This document shows, piece by piece, positions 1-9,502 of a stretch of 64,000 nt of DNA. The stretch lies in the NCBI RefSeq assembly GCF_000733945.1, contig NZ_JPOL01000001.1:29917-93916 (forward strand). The letters are read 5' to 3'. The stretch's first letter is position 1; every line of letters begins with the position of its first letter. Origin of the DNA: Flavimarina sp. Hel_I_48. Its GTDB lineage: Bacteria; Bacteroidota; Bacteroidia; Flavobacteriales; Flavobacteriaceae. The notes under the pieces were generated by a model. It was not told the DNA's origin and searched no databases. It saw only the letters and a program-made list of their open reading frames with translations. Both the position numbers and the translations under genes were made by a program.

Positions 1-103
1 AATAACCTTTTAGCACTTTCCCCTTTCGGAAAACCACCACTTTATTCGTTATAAAATATCTTAAAGTTATTTTACAACAACCAACCTCCCTTAATTCTTT
101 TGC

Positions 104-3100
104 ATGTTCAAAAAAATCATCAAAAAACCAGTTTTAACACTTGTTATCACCATTATATTGGTGCTTGCAGGTGCAGTAAGCATCACTTCCCTGCCCATAG
201 AACGCTTTCCGGAAATTGCACCGCCCAGTGTAAGTGTGCAGGTGTATTATCCCGGTGGTAACGCGGAAACCGTTGCGAAATCTGTTTTGCTACCCATTGA
301 AGAGGCCATTAACGGTACCGAAAATATGACTTATGCCAACTCTACCGCAACCAACTCTGGTAGGGGCCGCGTAACGATCTATTTTAAGCCAGGCACAAAT
401 GCGGATATCGCTTCGGTAAATATTCAGAACAGAATTTCCAGTATATCAGAACAGATCCCCCCTGAGGTAAGCGAAGCAGGTATTTCTGTGACAAAAAGAA
501 TGAAGGGTAGTATCATGACTATTAATATATATAGTGAGGATCCTACTTATGACGAGACCTTCTTAAATGCTTTTACGCGGATAAATATACGTCGCGAACT
601 AAAACGTGTTGATGGCCTCGCCGAAGCTTCCATTTTGAGACAACGGGATTATGCTATGCGCATATGGCTCAATCCTCAAAAGCTCGCTTCTTATAGCCTC
701 ACGCCACGCGAGGTTTTTCAACAGATAGAAGATCAAAATTTTGAGGCCGCTCCTGGAAAGTTTGGGGAAAATTCTGACGAACTTTTTGAAATCGTCATGA
801 AGCATGATGGAAGGTTTAACCAACCGGAGGAATATGAAAACCTGGTCATCAAATCAGAAGATGCCGAAAAAACCCTGCATTTAAGGGATATCGCCCGGGT
901 AGAATTTGGAGCTTCAAACTATACCAGTGAGAACCGTTTAAATGGTAAACCTTCCGTTACTATAGATATTGTTCAAAAAAGTGGTGCAAATGCCAAAGTC
1001 ATTGATAAAAGAATTCGCGAGATCCTGGAAGAACAGTCCAATATTTTTCCCGAAGGTGTCAAATACGAGATTACTTATAGTGTAAGCGATCAGATTGATG
1101 AATCCATGAGCCAGGTGGTTCACACGCTCATAGAAGCTTTCATTCTGGTATTTATAGTGGTTTTCATCTTTCTTCAGGATTTTAGGGCGACCCTTATCAC
1201 GGCGATATCTATCCCGGCCTCCCTGCTGGGTACATTTTTCTTTTTGAAGATCATAGGTGCCTCCATGAACGTTTTGAGTATGTTTTCCCTGGTACTGGCC
1301 ATAGGTATTGTGGTGGATGACGCTATTGTCGTGATGGAAGCGATTCATGAAAAAATGACCCGTAGAAACCTGCCCGTTAAAAAAGCAGTTTCTGAGGCGA
1401 TGGATGAAATTACCGGCGCCATTATCTCTATTACAGTGGTAATTGCAGCGGTATTTTTACCTGTTGGTTTCTTGAGTGGTCCCGTTGGGATATTCTATAA
1501 AGAATTTGCGTACACAATTATATTTGCGGTATTGATCTCGGCCATTAACGCCTTGACACTGACCCCCGTACTGAGCAAGATATTTTTTGCGAAAAGAAAG
1601 AGGAAAATAGGGAAAAGAAGCTTTTTTCATGTCATTACCGGCAATCGCCAGTTTAGAAAAATAAAGGTTATCCGTAGAAAAGGACTCCGAAAATTTGATT
1701 CTTATTTTGACCGTTTTACGGAAAAATACCTTGGTATTGTACGATGGTTCTTAAACCATAAATGGATTGGTCTGGGTAGCCTTGTACTCATCATTGGGGC
1801 AACCGTGTTACTTTCCCGTTCTACACCGAGTGGATTTATACCTACGGAAGATGATAATTTTCTCATCTTTTCATTAAAAATGCCCGAAGGTTCTTCGCTG
1901 CACAGGACGAATATAGCACTGCGCCAGGCAGATTCCATCTTAAGACGTGATGAAGCGGTAAAAGGCGTCAACACCGTATCTGGATTTAATGTGGTGGACA
2001 ATGCCAATAGCCCTTCTTCTGGTCTGGGGTACGTTCAGTTGAAAAAAGCCGGAGAGCGCGGTGAAATATCCGAAATCAAGGAAGTTATTTCAAATCTTTT
2101 GGGAAAATTGGATAGCATTCCAGAAACAGATGTCAATATGTACCCCAGGCCCACCATACAGGGTTTTGGTAATTTTGATGGGGTTCAGTTTATGTTGCAG
2201 GATCGTTCTGATGGCGATCTGGGGGAATTTGGCCAGCTTGCCAATGAATTTATCATGGAGCTTAACAAGCAGGAAGAGGTAGAGAATGCGTTTACTTCCT
2301 TTAATCCTAATTTTCCGCAGTACAGGCTTGATATTGACTATGAAAAAGCCAAATATATGGGGGTGAGCGTCAAGGATATGATGTTCACCATCCAGTCCTT
2401 CTTTGGCCGTGTTCAACCAGGCGATTTTAACCGCTTTAGCCGTCAATATGGTGTGTACATGCAAGCGGATATTCAATATAGGGAAGCTCCGGAATCCTTC
2501 AATAATATTTTTGTGAAAAATGATGAGGGTGAAATGATACCCATCAATACAATTGTCAAACTTAAACAGGCTTACGGTCCCGAGGTGGTGAACCGTTATA
2601 ACCTGTACAATGCGGCCAAGATCAATGTTACACCCGCAAAAGGCTTCAGTACCGGTGACGTAATGGATAAAATAGAACTGCTTACCGAAGAAAAATTACC
2701 TGCCACGCTAAGCTATGAGTGGACGAGCATGAGCCTGGAAGAAAAAAACTCTGGCGGGGACACGATTTTTGTATTTGTGATTATTATCGTACTGGTTTAT
2801 TTTATTCTTGCTTCTCAATATGAAAGCTTCCTATTGCCACTAGCGGTAATGCTATCATTGCCCGTGGGTATTTTTGGGGTATTTCTTGCCATAAATGTGG
2901 CTGGTATAGACAATAATATCTATGTACAAATAGGGATTATTATGCTTATAGGCTTATTGGCAAAAAACTCGATTCTTATCGTGGAATTTGTCGCACAAAA
3001 AAGACGCGCTGGCCTCTCGGCCTATGATGCGGTACTAGAAGCGAGCGCCCTTAGGATACGTCCTATCATTATGACCTCCCTGGCGTTTACCGTTGGCCTC

Positions 3101-3271
3101 ATCCCCTTAATGTTTGCAGAAGGATCATCTGCCCAGGGAAATCACTCGGTTAGTATAGGTACCGCTGGTGGAATGCTCAGTGGGATCCTCCTGGGTATTT
3201 TTATCATTCCTGTGCTGTCTTATGTATTTCAACTGCTTCATGATAAATTCAACCTGGAGCGCTACGGTTAA
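104..3271 (+). CDS. RND-family multidrug/solute efflux transporter, inner-membrane pump (HAE1/AcrB type)
   Basis: A 1055-residue protein of the length usual for AcrB-like proton-driven exporters. It has an N-terminal membrane helix (about residues 10-30), a large periplasmic loop, a first membrane bundle (about 335-500), a second periplasmic loop and a C-terminal membrane bundle. The proton-relay acidic pair is present as D405/D406 in the fourth helix (GIVVDDAIVVME), and the matching lysine lies in the GLLAKNSI segment of the second bundle. ATG start at 104. The outer-membrane channel gene follows 86 nt after its stop. The periplasmic adaptor that normally completes the tripartite pump is not in the window and probably lies just upstream of base 1. 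The substrate cannot be read from the sequence. Confidence 0.95.
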   Translation: MFKKIIKKPVLTLVITIILVLAGAVSITSLPIERFPEIAPPSVSVQVYYPGGNAETVAKSVLLPIEEAINGTENMTYANSTATNSGRGRVTIYFKPGTNADIASVNIQNRISSISEQIPPEVSEAGISVTKRMKGSIMTINIYSEDPTYDETFLNAFTRINIRRELKRVDGLAEASILRQRDYAMRIWLNPQKLASYSLTPREVFQQIEDQNFEAAPGKFGENSDELFEIVMKHDGRFNQPEEYENLVIKSEDAEKTLHLRDIARVEFGASNYTSENRLNGKPSVTIDIVQKSGANAKVIDKRIREILEEQSNIFPEGVKYEITYSVSDQIDESMSQVVHTLIEAFILVFIVVFIFLQDFRATLITAISIPASLLGTFFFLKIIGASMNVLSMFSLVLAIGIVVDDAIVVMEAIHEKMTRRNLPVKKAVSEAMDEITGAIISITVVIAAVFLPVGFLSGPVGIFYKEFAYTIIFAVLISAINALTLTPVLSKIFFAKRKRKIGKRSFFHVITGNRQFRKIKVIRRKGLRKFDSYFDRFTEKYLGIVRWFLNHKWIGLGSLVLIIGATVLLSRSTPSGFIPTEDDNFLIFSLKMPEGSSLHRTNIALRQADSILRRDEAVKGVNTVSGFNVVDNANSPSSGLGYVQLKKAGERGEISEIKEVISNLLGKLDSIPETDVNMYPRPTIQGFGNFDGVQFMLQDRSDGDLGEFGQLANEFIMELNKQEEVENAFTSFNPNFPQYRLDIDYEKAKYMGVSVKDMMFTIQSFFGRVQPGDFNRFSRQYGVYMQADIQYREAPESFNNIFVKNDEGEMIPINTIVKLKQAYGPEVVNRYNLYNAAKINVTPAKGFSTGDVMDKIELLTEEKLPATLSYEWTSMSLEEKNSGGDTIFVFVIIIVLVYFILASQYESFLLPLAVMLSLPVGIFGVFLAINVAGIDNNIYVQIGIIMLIGLLAKNSILIVEFVAQKRRAGLSAYDAVLEASALRIRPIIMTSLAFTVGLIPLMFAEGSSAQGNHSVSIGTAGGMLSGILLGIFIIPVLSYVFQLLHDKFNLERYG

Positions 3272-3357
3272 AATTTACAGCCTGCTCCCCTTAAAAAATA
3301 AGTTTTAAACTTAAAAAAACAGCTGCTTTGATAGTGCATTTTAAAAGTAAAGAGAAC

Positions 3358-4875
3358 ATGAAAAACAACGTTGATAGCAATACATCAATAGCCCATAAGC
3401 TTGTCAAAACCTATTTTCCACTTAGAATAGTGATTTTGTCTGGCCTAATCTCCCTCGTGGTTTCCTGTAAAGTAGGCGAAGCTTATGAGCGACCAACATT
3501 TAAGGGCATTTCTTCGGAATACTTTGTCAACGATGATTTGATAACCGAACCAGAAGTTGCTGATAGCACTACGATGTCCAGTATTCCGTGGAAAAAGTAT
3601 ATCAAAGATACCTTGCTAACAAAACTTATTGATAGTGCGCTGGTCAACAATATTGCCCTTCAAAAAGCAAGGCAAAACACGAATATTGGCATGGAAGAAC
3701 TGCAGCAGTCAAAAGCCAATTTTTATCCTTCGCTCAATGCCACACCCGCAGGTTACAACCGGGAATACTATTCTGAAAACTATAATAATTATGGTTCTAA
3801 CCGCGCACGGAGAAACCATGGTGAAAATGTACCAACAAGCCTATACACAGAACGACTCGCGTATACTTCAGCCCTGCAATCCAATTGGGAAATTGATCTG
3901 TGGGGGAAATTGAGATGGAAAAAAGAGGCTGCCCGTGCCGAATTCATGAAAACCCAGGCTTTCAAAAATGCATTACAGACCGGCATCGTAGCTGAAGTCT
4001 CTTCCACGTATTTCAATTTACTGATGCTAAGATCACAAATTGAGGTCGCCGAGAAGAATTTTGCCTTAAACGATAGTACCCTTACCATTGTACGCTTGCA
4101 GTACGATGCCGGGGAAACAACTTCGCTCGCAGTCCAGCAGACAAATTCGCAACGTTTACGGGCAAAAAGTCTAATCCCGCAGCTGGAACGCGAATACACG
4201 ATCATGGAAAATAAGTTAAACACCTTACTGGGTCGTTCTCCGCGGCATTTGCAAATAGAAAGGACTTTAGAGGAAACCGAGTTTCAGCATCAGTACGCTA
4301 GCGGCGTACCGCTTGAATTGATAAAAAACAGGCCAGATGTCGCTTTGTCAGAACTTGACCTTATCGCTACAAATGCCCGCGTGGGCGTTGCCGAAGCTTT
4401 AAAATATCCTTCTTTAAGTATAGACGGTACGGCAGGTTTTGATTCGTTTATCTTAAAAAATGTTTTTGACCCCTTAACTTCCGGTTTTGCGCTTATCAAT
4501 GCTTCCCTTTTTCAACCTATTTTCAACAATCGTAAGATAAAAACGGAATATAGGGTCTCCCTTGCGCAGCGCGAAATTGCCCAACTCGATTTTAAAAAGA
4601 GCTTGATCGCCGCAATTGAGGATGTTTCCAACGCAATGGCAAGTATAGAAAAACTTAAAGAACAATTTGAGATTGCTCAGGAGCGTACCGCAGTAACGCG
4701 AAAAGGACTAAAAGATGCCGGCCAATTGTTTAGAGGAGGTTATGCCAACTATCTAGAGGTTATCACCGCACAAACTGACGCCCTGGAGAGCGAACTTGAT
4801 CTTATACGGGCAAAGAAACAAATACTGGTTGCTAAGATTGAACTTTACCGCAGTCTGGGTGGAGGCTGGAAATAA
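3358..4875 (+). CDS. TolC/NodT-family outer-membrane efflux lipoprotein
   Basis: Outer-membrane factor that would form the exit duct for the RND pump just upstream. Two outer-membrane-efflux domain repeats are visible, with long alpha-helical stretches and the conserved segment NRPDVALSELDL. I start it at ATG 3358, where a hydrophobic signal ends in a lipobox (LVVSC) with Cys37 as the acylated residue. An in-frame TTG at 3328 would only add ten residues before the signal. About 505 residues, normal for the family. It probably shares a transcript with the pump and is followed by a strong terminator hairpin. Confidence 0.92.
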   Translation: MKNNVDSNTSIAHKLVKTYFPLRIVILSGLISLVVSCKVGEAYERPTFKGISSEYFVNDDLITEPEVADSTTMSSIPWKKYIKDTLLTKLIDSALVNNIALQKARQNTNIGMEELQQSKANFYPSLNATPAGYNREYYSENYNNYGSNRARRNHGENVPTSLYTERLAYTSALQSNWEIDLWGKLRWKKEAARAEFMKTQAFKNALQTGIVAEVSSTYFNLLMLRSQIEVAEKNFALNDSTLTIVRLQYDAGETTSLAVQQTNSQRLRAKSLIPQLEREYTIMENKLNTLLGRSPRHLQIERTLEETEFQHQYASGVPLELIKNRPDVALSELDLIATNARVGVAEALKYPSLSIDGTAGFDSFILKNVFDPLTSGFALINASLFQPIFNNRKIKTEYRVSLAQREIAQLDFKKSLIAAIEDVSNAMASIEKLKEQFEIAQERTAVTRKGLKDAGQLFRGGYANYLEVITAQTDALESELDLIRAKKQILVAKIELYRSLGGGWK

Positions 4876-4893
4876 AATCAATCCAAAACAAAT

Positions 4894-4930
4894 AAAACCC
4901 CCATTTTCCGATGGAAAATAGGGGTTTTTT
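4894..4930. terminator. Bidirectional intrinsic terminator between the efflux operon and ettA
   Basis: Stem of CCCC.ATTTTCC against GGAAAAT.GGGG with a GAT loop and one mismatch. There is an A-run on the left and a T-run on the right, so it can terminate both converging transcripts. Confidence 0.8.
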
Positions 4931-4970
4931 AATCATTTTAATTCACTTCAAAACTTGAAGCTTTATACAC

Positions 4971-6662
4971 TTATCGAACTAATTTTTTATACTTGATTCG
5001 CTTCGGCATAATATCGCCGCCCAAGCGTTTCTTTTTGTTTTCCTCGTAATCCGAAAATCCGCCTTCAAAGAAATAAACCTGAGAATCTCCCTCAAAAGCA
5101 AGAATGTGTGTACAGATTCTATCTAAAAACCAGCGGTCGTGAGAAATGACCACGGCACATCCCGCAAAGTTTTCAAGTCCTTCTTCCAGCGCCCTTAGGG
5201 TATTTACGTCAAGGTCATTAGTCGGCTCATCCAGCAAAAGAACGTTGCCTTCTTCTTTTAAAGTCATAGCCAGGTGCAAGCGGTTGCGCTCGCCACCAGA
5301 AAGTTTATCTACCTTTTTATTTTGTTCGCTACCGCTAAAATTAAAACGGCTCAGGTACGCCCGGCTATTTACTTCACGGCCGCCCATAAGTACCAGGTCC
5401 TGCCCGCCACTAAAGTTTTCCCAGATACTTTTATCGGGATCGATGTTGCTGTGTGCCTGGTCCACATAAGAGATTTTTGCGGTCTCCCCTACTTTAAAAT
5501 TCCCGGCATCAGGTTCAACCTCGCCCATGATCATTTTAAAAATGGTTGTTTTACCCGCACCATTGGGACCTATAACACCCACAATTCCTGCCTGTGGTAA
5601 TTTAAAATCCAGATTTTCATAAAGCAGCTTATCGCCAAAGGCTTTGCTCACGCCGGTGGCATCAATCACATTGGTACCTAGACGCGGTCCATTTGGAATA
5701 TAGATTTCCAGCTTATCATCGGTTTGCTTCTGGTCCTGGCTCATCAACTTATCGTAGTTGTTAAGTCGGGCTTTTTGCTTCGCCTGCCTGCCTTTGGGTG
5801 CCATACGTACCCATTCCAGTTCGCGTTCCAGTGTTTTTTGACGTTTACTGGCTTGTTTCTGTTCCTGTGCAAGGCGTTTTGATTTCTGATCCAGCCAGGT
5901 AGAATAATTTCCTTTCCACGGGATTCCTTCCCCGCGGTCAAGTTCTAAGATCCAGCCCGCAACGTTATCAAGAAAATAACGGTCGTGGGTCACAGCGATA
6001 ACGGTACCTTTATATTGCGCCAGGTGATGCTCAAGCCAGTGCACACTCTCAGCATCCAGATGGTTAGTAGGCTCATCCAGCAATAGAACGTCCGGTTCTT
6101 GCAATAAGAGTCGGCAGAGTGCCACACGACGTCGTTCCCCACCGGAAAGTACGCCTATTTTTTTATCAGAAGGTGGTGTGCGCAGGGCATCCATGGCCAC
6201 TTCCAGTTTATTATCAAGCTCCCAGGCTCCACGGGCATCAATCTCATCCTGCAGCACCGCCTGGCGGTTCATGAGCTTTTCCATCTTGTCGGGATCAGAA
6301 TAGACTTCTTCAAGCCCAAACTGGTCGTTTATATTGTTATATTCCTCAAGAATGGCCACGGTTTCTGATGCGCCTTCCTTAACCACTTCAAGTACCGTTT
6401 TCTCTTCGTCCAGTTGTGGTTCCTGTTCCAGGTAACCTACCGAAAATTCTTTGTCTGAGGTCACATCGCCCTGATAGTTCTTTTCAACCCCCGCTATTAT
6501 TTTTAGCAAGGTAGATTTACCCGAACCGTTAAGTCCCAGAATACCTATTTTAGCTCCATAGAAGAAGCTCAGGTAAATATTTTTTAATACCGGAGTATTG
6601 GCGCCCGGGTAAGTTTTAGTCACCCCAGACATTGAAAAAATCACTTTATTATCGTCTGCCAT
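4971..6662 (-). CDS. ettA: Energy-dependent translational throttle protein EttA (ABC-F ATPase)
   Basis: Soluble ABC-F protein with two ATP-binding cassettes and no membrane domain, 563 residues (E. coli EttA is about 555). First cassette: Walker A GLNGSGKST at 43-51, signature LSGGERRR near 172, Walker B LLLDEPTNHLD near 193. The inter-domain P-site tRNA-interaction linker is a charged helical stretch of roughly 245-320. Second cassette: Walker A GPNGAGKTT, signature LSGGERNR and LLLDEPTNDLD. It ends with the family-typical basic tail MPKRIKYKKLV. EttA binds the ribosomal E site and gates the first elongation steps according to ATP level. This is the close EttA type rather than an antibiotic-resistance ABC-F. 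Confidence 0.95.
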   Translation of the reverse strand: MADDNKVIFSMSGVTKTYPGANTPVLKNIYLSFFYGAKIGILGLNGSGKSTLLKIIAGVEKNYQGDVTSDKEFSVGYLEQEPQLDEEKTVLEVVKEGASETVAILEEYNNINDQFGLEEVYSDPDKMEKLMNRQAVLQDEIDARGAWELDNKLEVAMDALRTPPSDKKIGVLSGGERRRVALCRLLLQEPDVLLLDEPTNHLDAESVHWLEHHLAQYKGTVIAVTHDRYFLDNVAGWILELDRGEGIPWKGNYSTWLDQKSKRLAQEQKQASKRQKTLERELEWVRMAPKGRQAKQKARLNNYDKLMSQDQKQTDDKLEIYIPNGPRLGTNVIDATGVSKAFGDKLLYENLDFKLPQAGIVGVIGPNGAGKTTIFKMIMGEVEPDAGNFKVGETAKISYVDQAHSNIDPDKSIWENFSGGQDLVLMGGREVNSRAYLSRFNFSGSEQNKKVDKLSGGERNRLHLAMTLKEEGNVLLLDEPTNDLDVNTLRALEEGLENFAGCAVVISHDRWFLDRICTHILAFEGDSQVYFFEGGFSDYEENKKKRLGGDIMPKRIKYKKLVR

Positions 6663-6751
6663 AAATTCTATTTTTTTATTTCCGTGAAGACGGATATCTA
6701 ACGTATTCTTTTATTATTATTCTTATTGCTATTACTATTTAACTACAAAAT

Positions 6752-7225
6752 CTACTTAACGCCCAGCAACCTGCATAAGATGAAAAGTTGTCCCGTATGG
6801 TAGGCATTATGCTCAATAATTAGCAAAATCTCCCGGAACAAGGTCTGATCTTCGCCATTTTTCACAACATCCATAAGTGCGCTGTCTTTATCTTCAATAA
6901 GCGTTGCAAGCGTATTCCTGTCTTCAAAAAAACGTGTTTTTAAAGTATTCCAGTCCTCCTCATTTTTAGGGTGCTGCTGCTCTGGCCAGTAATCATCTGG
7001 CCAGTTCCTGGTGGCATAGGACTGATCCCTGCAAAAGCTGATGATATCTTCCTGTGCGTATTGCATGTGGTAGAAAAGTTCATAAACCGAATAGGGCAGG
7101 TTTGCCGGCCGGTTGCCCAATTGATCGTAGGGCACATCATTGATAAAATGGCTTAAACTGGTAAAGGCCTCACCTCCCTGTAAATGTTTGACAAGGCGTT
7201 TTTTTAAGCGTTCTTCTTCATTCAT
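6752..7225 (-). CDS. DinB-like four-helix-bundle protein
   Basis: 157 residues with the DinB-superfamily pattern. A first metal-ligand-like histidine sits in YELFYHMQYAQEDI and a later one in the helix IIEHNAYHTGQL, which is the strongest family match. DinB-like proteins are putative metal-dependent enzymes, some of them thiol transferases, but no reaction can be assigned here. It lies 89 nt upstream of ettA on the same strand, so co-transcription is possible. Confidence 0.8.
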   Translation of the reverse strand: MNEEERLKKRLVKHLQGGEAFTSLSHFINDVPYDQLGNRPANLPYSVYELFYHMQYAQEDIISFCRDQSYATRNWPDDYWPEQQHPKNEEDWNTLKTRFFEDRNTLATLIEDKDSALMDVVKNGEDQTLFREILLIIEHNAYHTGQLFILCRLLGVK

Positions 7226-7243
7226 TGGTTATAAATTTTAAGG

Positions 7244-7272
7244 CAAAAAAGCCGAAAAAACGGCTGTTTTTA
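7244..7272. terminator. Intrinsic terminator hairpin (AGCCG/CGGCT)
   Basis: A five-base-pair AGCCG-CGGCT stem around an A6 loop, flanked by A-rich and T-rich runs. On the minus strand it would end the transcript of the small membrane-protein gene before the DinB-like gene. Confidence 0.6.
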
Positions 7273-7320
7273 CTCATATTTTGTCTAAAAATCAGTGCTT
7301 TCAGAATATAAATGAGGTTT

Positions 7321-7500
7321 TTACACCCTTCCCTTCAACGCGTTGAATACCCACGCGATGGCAAAAAAACCGACGCCCACGGCACCAAAACCATATCCCG
7401 CGACATCTTTGTAACGTACAGCGCCTAATGCAATAAGCGCCACTCCCACGACGATCATTATAAAGGTGGCCCAACCCAAAACCGTATTCTTGTTCATCAT
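7321..7500 (-). CDS. CAL67264-type small membrane protein (59 aa)
   Basis: A short gene found by translating the minus strand: it begins MMNKNTVLGWATF and ends NALKGRV, 59 residues. Two hydrophobic helices (about 8-27 and 36-53) are joined by a short polar loop RYKDVAGYG. From memory this matches the CAL67264 family of small membrane proteins conserved across Flavobacteriaceae, whose function is unknown. The second ATG (7497) gives the more usual MNKNTVLGW start. A terminator hairpin follows it, and it runs divergently from the carboxylase gene. Confidence 0.75.
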   Translation of the reverse strand: MMNKNTVLGWATFIMIVVGVALIALGAVRYKDVAGYGFGAVGVGFFAIAWVFNALKGRV

Positions 7501-7636
7501 TGTATCCTGAATTAAATTACCGCTTTGACGATATATTCCCTAAAAGGAATCGTTAGAAGTACAAATATCGCATATTTCAGAGAAATAGTACGGTTGGGAA
7601 CGCTATCGTTTTCGTATTTTCGTTCCTATTCAGAAC

Positions 7637-7713
7637 CTGCGTTAGGGATAGAAGCCGTTACCATGTAACGCTGATAGCCCGGTCCCGAAGCCCTAGGCGA
7701 AGGGGAAACGCCC
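7637..7713 (+). ncRNA. Structured intergenic element, candidate small RNA or 5' leader
   Basis: A 77-nt non-coding stretch with nested pairing. GCGTT (7639-7643) can pair with AACGC (7707-7711). Inside lie a perfect CGTTAC-CAT-GTAACG hairpin (7656-7670) and a GCC-CTA-GGC hairpin (7690-7698). The blocks GCGTTAGGGAT near the start and a GAAGGGGAAACGCCC-like end resemble a motif I recall recurring between genes in Flavobacteria. Whether it is Rfam Flavo-1 or another family I cannot confirm. It ends 11 nt before the carboxylase ATG, so it may be part of that mRNA leader. The strand is chosen from the gene downstream. Confidence 0.4.
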
Positions 7714-7724
7714 AAAAATTGACC

Positions 7725-9353
7725 ATGGATATCAAATTCAATAAAAACGAAGATCATAACAAGCTCGCGCTTTCAGACCTGCGCAGGCGTTTTGCAAAAG
7801 TCAAACTGGGCGGTGGCGAGAAACGTATCGCCAAACAACACGATAAGGGTAAACTTACCGCCCGCGAGCGCATCGATTTTTTGCTAGATGAGGCTGAAAA
7901 TGCAGTTGAAATAGGTGCTTTTACCGGTGATAAAATGTATGAAGAGCACGGCGGCTGCCCCTGTGGCGGCGTGGTGGTAAAAATAGGTAAAGTAGGCGGA
8001 AAACAGTGCATTGTGGTCGCCAATGATGCCACGGTAAAGGCCGGTGCGTGGTTTCCCATCACCGCAAAAAAGAACCTGCGCGCGCAGGAAATAAGTATTG
8101 AAAACCGCTTGCCCATCATCTATCTGGTAGATAGTGCTGGTGTATACCTCCCTTTGCAGGACGAGATTTTTCCAGATAAGGAACATTTTGGCCGTATTTT
8201 CAGAAATAACGCCATCATGAGCAGCATGGGCATCACCCAGATCAGCGCGGTGATGGGCAGCTGTGTTGCCGGTGGCGCATACCTTCCCATTATGAGCGAT
8301 GAAGCGATTATTGTTGATAAAACGGGAAGTATTTTTCTTGCCGGAAGTTATTTGGTAAAGGCGGCCATTGGCGAAAGCATAGATAATGAAACCCTGGGCG
8401 GAGCGACTACCCACAGCGAAATTAGCGGCGTGACCGATTATAAGGCCGGGGATGATCAGGATGCGCTCAACCGCATCAAAAACATCATGGAAAAAATAGG
8501 GGATTTTGATAACGCGGGATTTAATCGTAAAAAACCGGCAAAACCGACCGAAAAACAGGAAGATATCTACGGAATTTTACCGGCAAAACGCAGCGATCAA
8601 TATGATATGCTTGAAATCATCAAAAGACTGGTAGATAATTCTGAAATCGATGAGTACAAAGCGGGATATGGCAAAACCATTATCACCGGTTACGCGCGTA
8701 TAGACGGCTGGGCCGTAGGTATTGTTGCCAATCAGCGGAAGCTGGTAAAGACCAAAAAAGGCGAAATGCAGTTCGGCGGCGTGATCTACAGCGACAGCGC
8801 CGATAAAGCCACACGCTTTATAGCCAATTGTAACCAGAAAAAAATTCCACTGGTGTTCTTACAGGATGTGACTGGTTTTATGGTGGGAAGCAAAAGCGAG
8901 CATGGTGGGATCATTAAAGACGGTGCAAAAATGGTCAATGCGGTGAGCAATTCGGTTGTTCCCAAGTTTACCGTGGTCATTGGTAATTCCTATGGTGCGG
9001 GAAATTACGCTATGTGTGGAAAAGCCTATGATCCCCGACTTATTGTCGCCTGGCCTTCAGCGGAACTTGCGGTTATGAGCGGTAACAGCGCGGCAAAAGT
9101 TTTACTGCAAATAGAAACGGCTTCGCTGAAAAAACAGGGCAAGGAAATCACCGAAGAAGTGGAAAAAGAGCTTTATGAACGCATAAAATCCCGCTATGAT
9201 GAGCAGGTTTCCCCTTATTACGCTGCCGCACGCTTATGGACAGACGCGATTATCGATCCGCTGGATACCCGTAAATGGATCAGTACGGGAATAGAAGCGG
9301 CAAACCATGCGCCGATTGAGAAGAAATTTAACCTAGGGGTTATTCAAGTGTAA
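7725..9353 (+). CDS. Acyl-CoA carboxylase beta (carboxyltransferase) subunit, methylcrotonyl-CoA carboxylase-like
   Basis: Carboxyltransferase subunit that moves CO2 from biotin onto an acyl-CoA, about 542 residues. Both crotonase-like halves are present. The N-terminal half has VDSAGVYLPLQDEIFPD, then MGSCVAGGAYLP and FLAGSYLVKAAIGE, a pattern closest to methylcrotonyl- and geranyl-CoA carboxylases. The C-terminal half has VFLQDVTGFMVG, GNSYGAGNYAMCG and the AWPSAELAVMSG segment. The start is ATG 7725, and a TTG two codons earlier is in frame but less likely. The biotin carboxylase/BCCP subunit is not adjacent. The likely role is leucine or branched-chain acyl-CoA breakdown, but substrate specificity is inferred only. 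Confidence 0.92.
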   Translation: MDIKFNKNEDHNKLALSDLRRRFAKVKLGGGEKRIAKQHDKGKLTARERIDFLLDEAENAVEIGAFTGDKMYEEHGGCPCGGVVVKIGKVGGKQCIVVANDATVKAGAWFPITAKKNLRAQEISIENRLPIIYLVDSAGVYLPLQDEIFPDKEHFGRIFRNNAIMSSMGITQISAVMGSCVAGGAYLPIMSDEAIIVDKTGSIFLAGSYLVKAAIGESIDNETLGGATTHSEISGVTDYKAGDDQDALNRIKNIMEKIGDFDNAGFNRKKPAKPTEKQEDIYGILPAKRSDQYDMLEIIKRLVDNSEIDEYKAGYGKTIITGYARIDGWAVGIVANQRKLVKTKKGEMQFGGVIYSDSADKATRFIANCNQKKIPLVFLQDVTGFMVGSKSEHGGIIKDGAKMVNAVSNSVVPKFTVVIGNSYGAGNYAMCGKAYDPRLIVAWPSAELAVMSGNSAAKVLLQIETASLKKQGKEITEEVEKELYERIKSRYDEQVSPYYAAARLWTDAIIDPLDTRKWISTGIEAANHAPIEKKFNLGVIQV

Positions 9354-9364
9354 ATTTCCCCTGG

Positions 9365-9377
9365 CCCCCGAAGGGGG
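9365..9377. terminator. Short CCCCC-GAA-GGGGG hairpin after the carboxylase gene
   Basis: A perfect five-base-pair GC stem 12 nt after the stop codon. It lacks a good T-run, so it may be a weak terminator or an mRNA 3'-end stabiliser. Confidence 0.35.
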
Positions 9378-9502
9378 AACAGATTACAGGTTAAAATTAT
9401 GAATTGTATAACTGGTTGATTAAGTATTTACCATTTGTCACTATTCATTTTTCTTTACTCTTTGTTCCAACCCCTTTACTCTTTCATCTAATATCAAAAA
9501 AA

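Noticed and set aside
1..103. End of an adaptor gene upstream of the RND pump
   Set aside because: Family knowledge predicts one, but only about 100 bases are visible and no frame shows recognisable adaptor sequence.
5146..5600. Two overlapping plus-strand open frames of about 108 codons opposite ettA
   Set aside because: They lie antisense to a fully conserved ABC-F gene and encode low-complexity products without any recognisable family.
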